Positions 18,706-25,918 of a DNA stretch of 64,000 nt are shown piece by piece; within the stretch, counting starts at the first letter, position 1; the number at the start of each line of letters is the position of its first letter. The notes under the pieces are model-generated. The model made no database searches and was not told where the DNA came from. It was given only the letters and a program-made list of their open reading frames with translations. Location of the stretch: the NCBI RefSeq assembly GCF_009870825.1, contig NZ_WTWY01000013.1, forward strand, positions 5,430-69,429. Reading direction: 5' to 3'. The stretch comes from Paenibacillus sp. USDA918EY (GTDB lineage: Bacteria; Bacillota; Bacilli; Paenibacillales; Paenibacillaceae). The position numbers were made by a program, and so were the translations under genes.

Positions 18706-19470
18706 GTGAACCAATTCGAACAGATACCTACGGTGTCCATCTACGGTTTGCAGATTTGCAGATGGGGGATGGAGGATACCGTCAAGTATTTAACCCATAT
18801 GTTGCAATCGGAAGAACGCAGGCCTGTCCAGATCATTACCGCCAATCCGATTATGGTGATGAAGGCGCTGGAAGAACCGGACTACATGCAGGTGATGAAG
18901 AACGCCGAGCTGTTGGTTCCGGACGGGACCGGCGTCGTCTGGGCGGCCGCCAAAACGGGGATGCCTGTTCAGGAGCGCGTGCCCGGTTTCGACCTGTTAC
19001 ATGAATTGCTGAGGGTCGGAGAAGACTACCATTGGAAGGTATATTTGCTTGGCTCGACGCCGGACGTGATTCAGGCTACCGCGGAGAGGTTACATTTGCA
19101 ATATCCCGGCGTCGAAATCGCCGGATACCGCGACGGATTTTTCAAGGCGGATCAGGATGCGGAAGTGATCGCCGAAATCCGCAAAGCGGCTCCGGATCTG
19201 CTTTTCGTGGCACGGGGGGCGGATACGCAGGAACCTTGGATTGCCCGGTATAAGGAGCAGCTTGGCGTGCCGCTGATGATGGGCGTCGGCGGAAGTTTCG
19301 ACGTCATTTCAGGCAAGTCCAAACGGGCGCCGAAGCTGTTCCAAAAACTGCGCCTCGAATGGTTCTACCGGCTGCTGCGGGAGCCGACGCGGGCTGCGAG
19401 AATGCTTGCGCTGCCGAAATTCGCCTTAAAAGTGATGCGGGATAAAGAAAACGTGACAAAACCCAGATAA
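18706..19470 (+). CDS. tagA: TagA/WecG-type N-acetylmannosamine transferase (GT26)
   Basis: Transfers ManNAc from UDP-ManNAc to lipid-linked GlcNAc, the second step of the wall polymer backbone, at the cytoplasmic membrane face. The 254-residue protein has the GT26 signature: ITANPIMVMKALE, then VPDGTGVVWAA with the expected catalytic Asp near residue 71, then ERVPGFDLLHELL. GVGGSFDVISGKSKRAP follows, and then an Arg-rich C-terminal appendage (LEWFYRLLREPTRAARM) that in this family completes the active site at the membrane. The start is GTG at 18706. It lies 12 nt after csaB, as in Paenibacillus SCWP clusters. Confidence 0.9.
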   Translation: MNQFEQIPTVSIYGLQICRWGMEDTVKYLTHMLQSEERRPVQIITANPIMVMKALEEPDYMQVMKNAELLVPDGTGVVWAAAKTGMPVQERVPGFDLLHELLRVGEDYHWKVYLLGSTPDVIQATAERLHLQYPGVEIAGYRDGFFKADQDAEVIAEIRKAAPDLLFVARGADTQEPWIARYKEQLGVPLMMGVGGSFDVISGKSKRAPKLFQKLRLEWFYRLLREPTRAARMLALPKFALKVMRDKENVTKPR

Positions 19471-19584
19471 AAGATTGAAATGAGCTGCAAAAACCCGATT
19501 TTTTGCTAAAAAACAGGATTGGTTTTATTTTTTTGATGAGAGTATAATTCAATCCGGTAATGAAAATGGGGGTTGAACGTACAC

Positions 19585-20709
19585 ATGTTAATGATAGCCA
19601 TCATCGGATGTATCGTGTCATTGGCTTTGGCACTGCTGTTAACGCCGCTGGTGAAAAAATTTGCGATTAAGATCGGCGCCGTCGATGTTCCGAACGCCCG
19701 AAAAGTGCATACGAAAATCATGCCCCGGCTTGGCGGATTGGCGATATTTTTGGCATTTATGCTGTCCATGTTTGCCGTCCTTCCATTTGTCGCAGATCAC
19801 TTTTCCACTCGGGATGCGAATTTTATTAAAGCCTTCTTGACGGGGGGCTCGCTGATTGTCCTGATCGGTGCTTTGGATGACCGGTTTGAGCTGTCGGCGA
19901 AGGTAAAGCTGCTTGGACAAATCGTCGCCGCGTGTATCGTCGTTTTCGGATTCGGCATCACCGTCGATTTTGTGAATATACCATTTAACAATTCCTATTC
20001 GTCGCTCGAAAGCTGGATTGCCATCCCGCTTACGATTTTCTGGATCGTCGGCGTCACGAACGCCATCAACCTGATCGACGGTCTGGACGGGTTGGCTGCA
20101 GGGGTTTCGGGCATTGCGATCGGGACGATCCTGGTCATGTCCCTGCTGATGGGCAACCTGACGGTTGCGCTGCTGTGCCTGCTGCTGCTTGGAGCTGTGG
20201 TCGGATTCCTGTTCTTTAACTTCCACCCGGCACAGATCTTTATGGGGGATACGGGCTCGTTGTTCCTTGGCTTCTGCCTGGCGATGTTGTCCATGCTCGG
20301 ATTTAAGCAAATCGCGATCGTTTCGTTTATTACACCGCTTATCATCATCGGCGTGCCGTTGTCGGATACGTTTTTCGCCATCGTGCGTCGCTGGATCCAG
20401 AAGAAACCGATTTTCGCTCCGGACAAGGGTCACCTGCATCATTGCTTGCGGGAAATTGGCTTCAGCCACCGCCAGTCTGTCCTCATCGTATACGGCATCG
20501 CCGCCTTTTTCGGCGTCCTGGCTGTCATTCAGTCCTCCGCCGCGATGTATGAAGCGAATTGGGTCACCTTCGTCGTTATCTGCGTGATGATGTTTTTTAT
20601 GCAAATCGGCGCCGAGGTCATCGGCCTTGTCGGCAAGACGAAACGTCCAATTCTGGATTTGGTTGCAAGGCTTAGGATGAAGGCAAGCGCGGAACGAGGT
20701 TCGAAGTGA
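19585..20709 (+). CDS. tagO: Undecaprenyl-phosphate GlcNAc-1-phosphate transferase
   Basis: Starts synthesis of lipid-linked wall polymers by moving GlcNAc-1-phosphate from UDP-GlcNAc to undecaprenyl phosphate. The 374-residue polytopic protein has about eleven hydrophobic helices and the MraY/WecA family motifs: DVPNARKVHTKIMPRLGG, the metal-binding GALDDRFELSAK, NAINLIDGLDGLAAG, FMGDTGSLFLG and the HLHHCL loop. ATG 19585 is 11 nt after GGGGGT; a TTG at 19573 is in frame. It ends the csaB-tagA-tagO set and is followed by a terminator. Confidence 0.93.
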   Translation: MLMIAIIGCIVSLALALLLTPLVKKFAIKIGAVDVPNARKVHTKIMPRLGGLAIFLAFMLSMFAVLPFVADHFSTRDANFIKAFLTGGSLIVLIGALDDRFELSAKVKLLGQIVAACIVVFGFGITVDFVNIPFNNSYSSLESWIAIPLTIFWIVGVTNAINLIDGLDGLAAGVSGIAIGTILVMSLLMGNLTVALLCLLLLGAVVGFLFFNFHPAQIFMGDTGSLFLGFCLAMLSMLGFKQIAIVSFITPLIIIGVPLSDTFFAIVRRWIQKKPIFAPDKGHLHHCLREIGFSHRQSVLIVYGIAAFFGVLAVIQSSAAMYEANWVTFVVICVMMFFMQIGAEVIGLVGKTKRPILDLVARLRMKASAERGSK

Positions 20710-20756
20710 AGTTTTAAGGACATGGATTCATGCCATTATATTTAATTTATATGGAG

Positions 20757-20786
20757 AACGCTGCACTGAGGTGAGGCGTTTTTTTA
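20757..20786 (+). terminator. Terminator after tagO
   Basis: AACGC and CAC pair with GTG and GCGTT around small internal loops, followed by a T run. Confidence 0.6.
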
Positions 20787-20873
20787 TTGCTTTTTGACGG
20801 ACGGGTGCGGCCATGAATAAAGCGATCAAGTTGGATGCTCTTGAGGAAAGGTTTTTTTATTGTTAGCTTTTTC

Positions 20874-20901
20874 TAAATTATCGATAGATTGGTGCCGATA
20901 A
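20874..20901 (+). promoter_or_regulatory. Sigma-D (motility) promoter of the first SLH gene
   Basis: TAAA (20874-20877), a 16-nt spacer, then GCCGATAA (20894-20901), an exact match to the sigma-D/sigma-28 -35 and -10 elements. The flagellin gene in this window has the same spacing. The predicted start lies about 28 nt before the TTG start codon, leaving room for the ribosome site at 20921. Confidence 0.65.
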
Positions 20902-20935
20902 ATTAGATAAATGCATAAACAGGAGGGAAATGATT

Positions 20936-23900
20936 TTGAAGAGGATCCTATCTGTATTTTTGACGGTAGCCCTGGTCATAGGTTTGTTGCCGGCTTCCTT
21001 TGCGAGTAAGGCAAGCGCAGCGCAAGCGGGCACCTTTTTTATTTTTCCGAACGAACAGTATGACGCCAACTCGGCGCGCCTTGTTAATGAAGACCGCGTC
21101 AGCTTGACGGGTACGCTGAACGGAGTCAATGACAAGCAAATCTCCTACAGCGTATACCAATTGACGAAGAAGGCGGACGGAACGACTTCCATCGTCAACT
21201 CAAACGAAGGACAGACCGGCAACATCATCGTCAACAACGGCAAAATCACGGTGTCCAACATTAAGCTGTTTTCCGGATTGAACCGGATTACGTTTAAAGG
21301 ATTGCAGGGGACGACGCAGGTCGAAGATTCGATCTATGTCGAGTACCGCAACGGCCCGACGATTTATGACCTGAAAGCCAATTTGGTGGACGGCAGCCAA
21401 GCCGTGGAATTGAAAGAAGACAGCCCGGCCGTATTGACGGCTTCCGCGGGAAGCCCCGCGTATGGCAAGACCAAAACGGACATCAGCATCTCCGGTTATG
21501 CGCCAAGCGCAGAAAAGGTAACGGTCGAGGTCAACGGACGCAGCTGGACGTATTCGGTTTCGAGCTACAACAACTATAAGTTTTTTGCTTCGCCGATCAA
21601 TGTTAACAGCGGAAGCAACATCGTCAAAATCAAAGTGTTGAACCAAAACCAAACGCTGGAAACCAGCCGTGAAATTACGTTTTATAACGGGAAGGTTACC
21701 TTTTTCGACGTAAAAGCGACGAACGGAACCGATGTATCGCCGGACCTGTCGTCTTTCCCTAACTTCAATGTAAGCAGCACGGCGATTACCGTCAAAGGTA
21801 AAGCGATCATCCCGATCAAAAACGGCCAATTGCCGGACGCGACAGCCCTGTCGACCTATCTGGGTTATGCTTTTGCGAACGGGGCATCCGGCAGCGGAAC
21901 GGCGCCTGTAACCGTGCTGGAAAGCTCCAACGATTACATGTTGGTCGAGTTCTCGGGCGTGGCTCCTGCTTCGGCGCAGTTTGACAGCCTGATCAACATT
22001 ACGCTGACCGCGGCGGACGGAACTACCGGCACCGGCGTCACCTCGACCGTAGGTCTGACATTGCGGGATAAAAATAAGCCGTTTATTCAAGAAGTCAATT
22101 ATTTGTCCGGATACAGCAGCGGAATGAGCACGTCGCAATTATTGAACCTTTCGGGCACGCCGCTGAGCGGCGCGAACATCTTCTCCTTGCCGATCGCTAT
22201 GGAAGTATTGGTCGCCAACGGGGCAAGCGTCAGTAACATTACAATTACAGGGATCACGGACGCCAAAGGCAATGCTCTGTCGCCTTTCACGCAGCCCGTG
22301 GTACTGGCTTCCGAAAGAGTCGTTAAAAACGTTAACGGAAATCAAGTTGAACTGCAGCGCATCATCATCAAGGTAGACAAACTTCCGGCAGCCGGCTATC
22401 AGAAGATTACCTTCCAAGCCAACAACGTTGCAGGCTCGGAGCTCACCGTTCCGGTGACCTTGCTGTACGGTCCATACGTTCAATTTACTTCGCTGTATGA
22501 CGACATGAAAATCGAAATGGACACGAATAATCCGAACTTGAAAGACAACGTCATGAAAGACGTGGATTATTTTAAAGGACAACTGATGAATGTCGCAAAC
22601 GACACCGAGATCAAATACAGCGGCAAGGATCAGACGATCTTTTTGTATATCAACAATACGCTCGTGAGTCTTGAACCCACGGATCCGAACGACCCTTCGA
22701 AGTTCAAAATCGCCTCGGCGGACGAAAACAAAGCTTACACAGCATTGTTCCCGGGCAACAATATCATTAAATTCGTGTTCAAGTCTCCGAAAAATTCGTA
22801 TGAAAAATCGATCAATATCAGCTACGTGCCTTTGAACGTGCCTGTCATTCCGGTGCCAAATTCGGTAGGGGTATTCCCGTACAGCATCGACAACAACGAT
22901 CCGGTTCCGGATCCGAAAGACAAAAAGTTCGAACAATCGGGCTCCGTGTACACGACATCCGAGAAAAAAATGAACGTGTACGGAACGTTTGATTTTATCG
23001 ACTTGGGTCAAACCAAAAGCGCGGTAGAAAGCAAACTGTTAACAAATGCAACCAGCAATTCCAAATACATGATTAAAATCTCGACGCCTACGACCGACGG
23101 CAAAACCCAGGAATACACATGGTCCATGGATCAAAGATTTTACGCATTAAAGAGCCCTGGCGATGTATTTAACAGCTCAAACGGCAATACCAACCCGAAT
23201 CTGAACGTTTATTATGACTATGAAACCCAAACATTCAGCTTTAAGCTTTTGAATCAAACTTTGCCGCTAAACGGCAGTCCGATCGTGTATAACATTACGG
23301 TTTACAACAGCGGGGAAGGCGGTCCTACGGCAACCTATCGCCTTGAAGTAACCTACAAAACGGCGCCGTTCCAGATCATTCGTCCGCTTGAAGGAAGAAG
23401 ACTGGTGAATCAGAACTATGTTGAGGTCATCGTATCTTCCGACAATGCCTCGAAAGTGATGATCGGCAAACAGGAAGCGACGAAATTCGCTTTTGACGCC
23501 GACTATGATCCATCCAACGGCATCGATTATCCGAACGCTTACAAGGCGATCGTGAAAGATCTCAAACCAAACAAGGACAACAAGATCGACATCACGGTTT
23601 TTGTCGGAAAAGACCAGCTGAAAGACTATATTACCGTAAAATACGTGCCTACGAGCATTCCGGGCGCGCAGTATTTGGAAACGATGAAAAACTCCCACAA
23701 GGTTTTTGACGGCAACCTGTCGTTGACCTTTCCAAAAGGCACAAGCCTGATCCGGAGAGACTACAACGTGGCCGATCAGTTCAAAAACCAAGTGTTCTCC
23801 GGGCATGACGTTTTGTTCGCCATTGCCAACAGCGATGACGGGGTCGTCGACAGACGCGAATTTGAAGTGCCTGTAGCCAACTTTGACAATGAAATCGCGC

Positions 23901-24922
23901 TTGGCAAGCAGCTTTTCATCGGCAACTTCCAGCAGCGGTTCGTCAAATCAAGCCCGGTATTCTGGATTGACCCGGGCACGGCCGACGATATCAACACGGA
24001 TAAGGTGTACGACCCGGTTACACACGGTTCCGACCCTTATCAGCTTCCAGGTTCGGATGTGAGAAGCTTCTATAATAGAGAAAGCATGAACGAGCTGATA
24101 CCGTCCAAACGCGGTACGCTGACGCTGAACTATGACGCCAACATTTCGCAGGATGCAGGCCGACTGGTCACGGTGTTCCGTTTTGATCCGGAGCTGCAAA
24201 AATGGGAAAACATCGGCGGCGTCGTCGATGCGAAAAAACATACGATTAAAGTGCCGTTTGACCGTTTCGGATATTATGTCGTAGCCAAATTGGGATATTC
24301 CTACAACGACGTGGTTCAGCATCCGTACGGCAGAGATTTCATCGAAACCATCTATGCCAAAGGCGTCATGAATGCATTCGATCCGTCGGAACGCTTCGGT
24401 ACGGACTTGTACATTTCCCGGGCTGAATTCGTGCGCGCGATCATTAGGGCGCTGGAAATTCCTTTGAACTATCAGGGGCCTAAACACTTCTCCGATATTC
24501 CAAGCTCGCTCACCAGCATTAACGTCGATGGACTATGGGATTTCAGATACATCGAGACGGCGGCGCGGGAAGGCATTACGAGAGGGGCCCAGCCGCAGTT
24601 CTTCGACGCGGAAAGCGCCATTACCCGCCAGGACGCTTCGGTGATGATCGCCAAGGCGCTGAACCTGAAGCTGGAGACCGACCGCGCCAAAATTACGAAG
24701 GACCTGCAGAAATATTTTAAAGACTACGCAAGCATCGACTACTATGCGCAGCCTTCGGTGTTGGCGATCGCCAAAAAAGGCTTCATTCAAGGTTCGCCTG
24801 TCGACGCGGCGGATCCGAAACGGGGTTACATGTTCAACCCTACCGCCAATATGCTCCGCGGCGACGCGGCCATCATCATGGGCAAGGTCATGGCTGACCT
24901 CAAAAAACTGCCTAAAATGTAA
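20936..24922 (+). CDS. Large secreted surface protein with three C-terminal SLH domains
   Basis: 1328 residues. A signal peptide (about 1-28, basic start, hydrophobic core, ASFASKASA) is followed by about 1090 residues of beta-rich repeats resembling bacterial Ig-like domains. Three SLH domains follow (about 1122-1165, 1184-1242, 1260-1321; cores YISRAEFVRAII, AITRQDASVMIA, NMLRGDAAIIMG) for binding pyruvylated wall polymer. I chose TTG at 20936 because AGGAGGG (20921-20927) is 8 nt upstream; the ATG at 20930 would leave only 2 nt. No enzyme motif was seen, so an adhesin or structural role is inferred. It has its own sigma-D promoter candidate. Confidence 0.85.
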   Translation: MKRILSVFLTVALVIGLLPASFASKASAAQAGTFFIFPNEQYDANSARLVNEDRVSLTGTLNGVNDKQISYSVYQLTKKADGTTSIVNSNEGQTGNIIVNNGKITVSNIKLFSGLNRITFKGLQGTTQVEDSIYVEYRNGPTIYDLKANLVDGSQAVELKEDSPAVLTASAGSPAYGKTKTDISISGYAPSAEKVTVEVNGRSWTYSVSSYNNYKFFASPINVNSGSNIVKIKVLNQNQTLETSREITFYNGKVTFFDVKATNGTDVSPDLSSFPNFNVSSTAITVKGKAIIPIKNGQLPDATALSTYLGYAFANGASGSGTAPVTVLESSNDYMLVEFSGVAPASAQFDSLINITLTAADGTTGTGVTSTVGLTLRDKNKPFIQEVNYLSGYSSGMSTSQLLNLSGTPLSGANIFSLPIAMEVLVANGASVSNITITGITDAKGNALSPFTQPVVLASERVVKNVNGNQVELQRIIIKVDKLPAAGYQKITFQANNVAGSELTVPVTLLYGPYVQFTSLYDDMKIEMDTNNPNLKDNVMKDVDYFKGQLMNVANDTEIKYSGKDQTIFLYINNTLVSLEPTDPNDPSKFKIASADENKAYTALFPGNNIIKFVFKSPKNSYEKSINISYVPLNVPVIPVPNSVGVFPYSIDNNDPVPDPKDKKFEQSGSVYTTSEKKMNVYGTFDFIDLGQTKSAVESKLLTNATSNSKYMIKISTPTTDGKTQEYTWSMDQRFYALKSPGDVFNSSNGNTNPNLNVYYDYETQTFSFKLLNQTLPLNGSPIVYNITVYNSGEGGPTATYRLEVTYKTAPFQIIRPLEGRRLVNQNYVEVIVSSDNASKVMIGKQEATKFAFDADYDPSNGIDYPNAYKAIVKDLKPNKDNKIDITVFVGKDQLKDYITVKYVPTSIPGAQYLETMKNSHKVFDGNLSLTFPKGTSLIRRDYNVADQFKNQVFSGHDVLFAIANSDDGVVDRREFEVPVANFDNEIALGKQLFIGNFQQRFVKSSPVFWIDPGTADDINTDKVYDPVTHGSDPYQLPGSDVRSFYNRESMNELIPSKRGTLTLNYDANISQDAGRLVTVFRFDPELQKWENIGGVVDAKKHTIKVPFDRFGYYVVAKLGYSYNDVVQHPYGRDFIETIYAKGVMNAFDPSERFGTDLYISRAEFVRAIIRALEIPLNYQGPKHFSDIPSSLTSINVDGLWDFRYIETAAREGITRGAQPQFFDAESAITRQDASVMIAKALNLKLETDRAKITKDLQKYFKDYASIDYYAQPSVLAIAKKGFIQGSPVDAADPKRGYMFNPTANMLRGDAAIIMGKVMADLKKLPKM

Positions 24923-24937
24923 GCATAAACAAGCAAC

Positions 24938-24970
24938 GGGAGCCGGAATTTCCGGCTCCCATATCTTTTT
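24938..24970 (+). terminator. Terminator after the first SLH gene
   Basis: GGGAGCCGGAA and TTCCGGCTCCC pair almost without a loop; a T-rich run follows a few bases later. Confidence 0.75.
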
Positions 24971-24984
24971 CCAATTACATATCT

Positions 24985-25013
24985 TTGTAATTTGTCGATG
25001 TTTAGGATACAAT
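24985..25013 (+). promoter_or_regulatory. Sigma-A promoter candidate for the 113-residue protein
   Basis: TTGTAA, 17 nt, TACAAT, ending 45 nt before the start codon. Confidence 0.5.
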
Positions 25014-25057
25014 GACGTAGAAATACAATTTACTATTTAAAGGGTGAAGGCTATCTT

Positions 25058-25399
25058 ATGAAACCGATCTATTCCAAAGCTCAGTTGGACTATATGAAAG
25101 CAAAAACCAAATTTGAGAACAAGGCCAGCACATTGGAGAAGAAAATTGAGATGACTCGCAAAACGAGAGAAGTTACTCAAGAAGTTATGGAAGGCCTTGT
25201 ACTGGAAACGGGCTTTCATGATGCCTATAACGAATTGCTGCAGTCCGAAAATGCTCTGATCGAGTGGTCCCATACCACGATCAAGCACGAAAAAACATAC
25301 CGTGAAAACAAACAGCCGATTGAGCAAATGTACGAGAACCTCAACTCCGATCCGGAGATGCGTGCTCAGATCATTTCTTTGGCCATGAAAATCCGTTAA
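25058..25399 (+). CDS. Small soluble protein of unknown function
   Basis: 113 residues, hydrophilic, rich in Lys and Glu and likely all-helical (STLEKKIEMTRKTREVTQEV), with no signal peptide or membrane helix. I do not recognise the family. The gene is a complete unit: a promoter candidate at 24985-25013, an AAAGGGTGAAGG ribosome site, ATG at 25058 and a strong terminator right after. It sits between two SLH-protein genes but has no visible export signal, so a link to the surface layer is not shown. Confidence 0.8.
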   Translation: MKPIYSKAQLDYMKAKTKFENKASTLEKKIEMTRKTREVTQEVMEGLVLETGFHDAYNELLQSENALIEWSHTTIKHEKTYRENKQPIEQMYENLNSDPEMRAQIISLAMKIR

Positions 25400-25436
25400 T
25401 ATTTTGTAACTATTGCACTCGTTTATGGAACATAAT

Positions 25437-25462
25437 GAACGCCGCCAGGCGTTCTTTTTTTA
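25437..25462 (+). terminator. Intrinsic terminator
   Basis: GAACGCC-GCCA-GGCGTTC followed by a run of T residues. Confidence 0.9.
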
Positions 25463-25584
25463 TTTTCACGAATGAATTTCCAATTGCCAAAGTCCCCTTC
25501 TTTCCACATTTTTCTTGTACAAGCCATGGATGAAGGCATGATTTCCGCCCCTGGGTAACAAATTTGAAATTTTTTTAAAAAAGG

Positions 25585-25612
25585 TGCAACTTTTTATAAC
25601 CGCGTGCGTCTA
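25585..25612 (+). promoter_or_regulatory. ECF-sigma-like promoter of the S-layer-like gene
   Basis: TGCAAC (25585-25590), 16 nt, CGTCTA (25607-25612). This fits the ECF layout of an AAC-type -35 and a CGT(C/A)TA -10. It lies 334 nt upstream of the proximal start codon and would be the distal of two promoters. Confidence 0.5.
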
Positions 25613-25690
25613 AGATGTAGAGTCAATTACGATGGGCGTATCCAACAATGTCCTGTAGAAGAAATTTGTCTATAAATTAGAAAAATGTTC

Positions 25691-25719
25691 TTTACGACAT
25701 CTTGACCCCATTGTATAAT
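25691..25719 (+). promoter_or_regulatory. Sigma-A promoter of the S-layer-like gene
   Basis: TTTACG (25691-25696), 17 nt, TATAAT (25714-25719). A perfect -10 with a weak -35, and about 115 nt of leader to the distal start site. Confidence 0.5.
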
Positions 25720-25827
25720 ACTTAGGTAGGATTAGGAATCTACTCTTTTTTTGTCGTATTCCAAGTTTACCAGTTTCTGTGATTTCGTCACAGACATCAT
25801 TTATATGTAATTTTGCTCCGACTCGGG

Positions 25828-25849
25828 AAAGGGGGTGCACGTGACTATG
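25828..25849 (+). promoter_or_regulatory. Distal ribosome site and in-frame upstream start
   Basis: AAAGGGGG (25828-25835) precedes GTG at 25841 and ATG at 25847. Both are in frame with the S-layer gene start at 25919 (24 codons between the ATGs) with no stop between. Initiation here would add a polar N-terminal extension ahead of the signal peptide. Confidence 0.5.
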
Positions 25850-25918
25850 AGTAACAAGAGCTACCCAATTAAAGAAAACTCTATTGTGATGAAAGTTCAA
25901 GGAGGAGAACAAAAGGTT

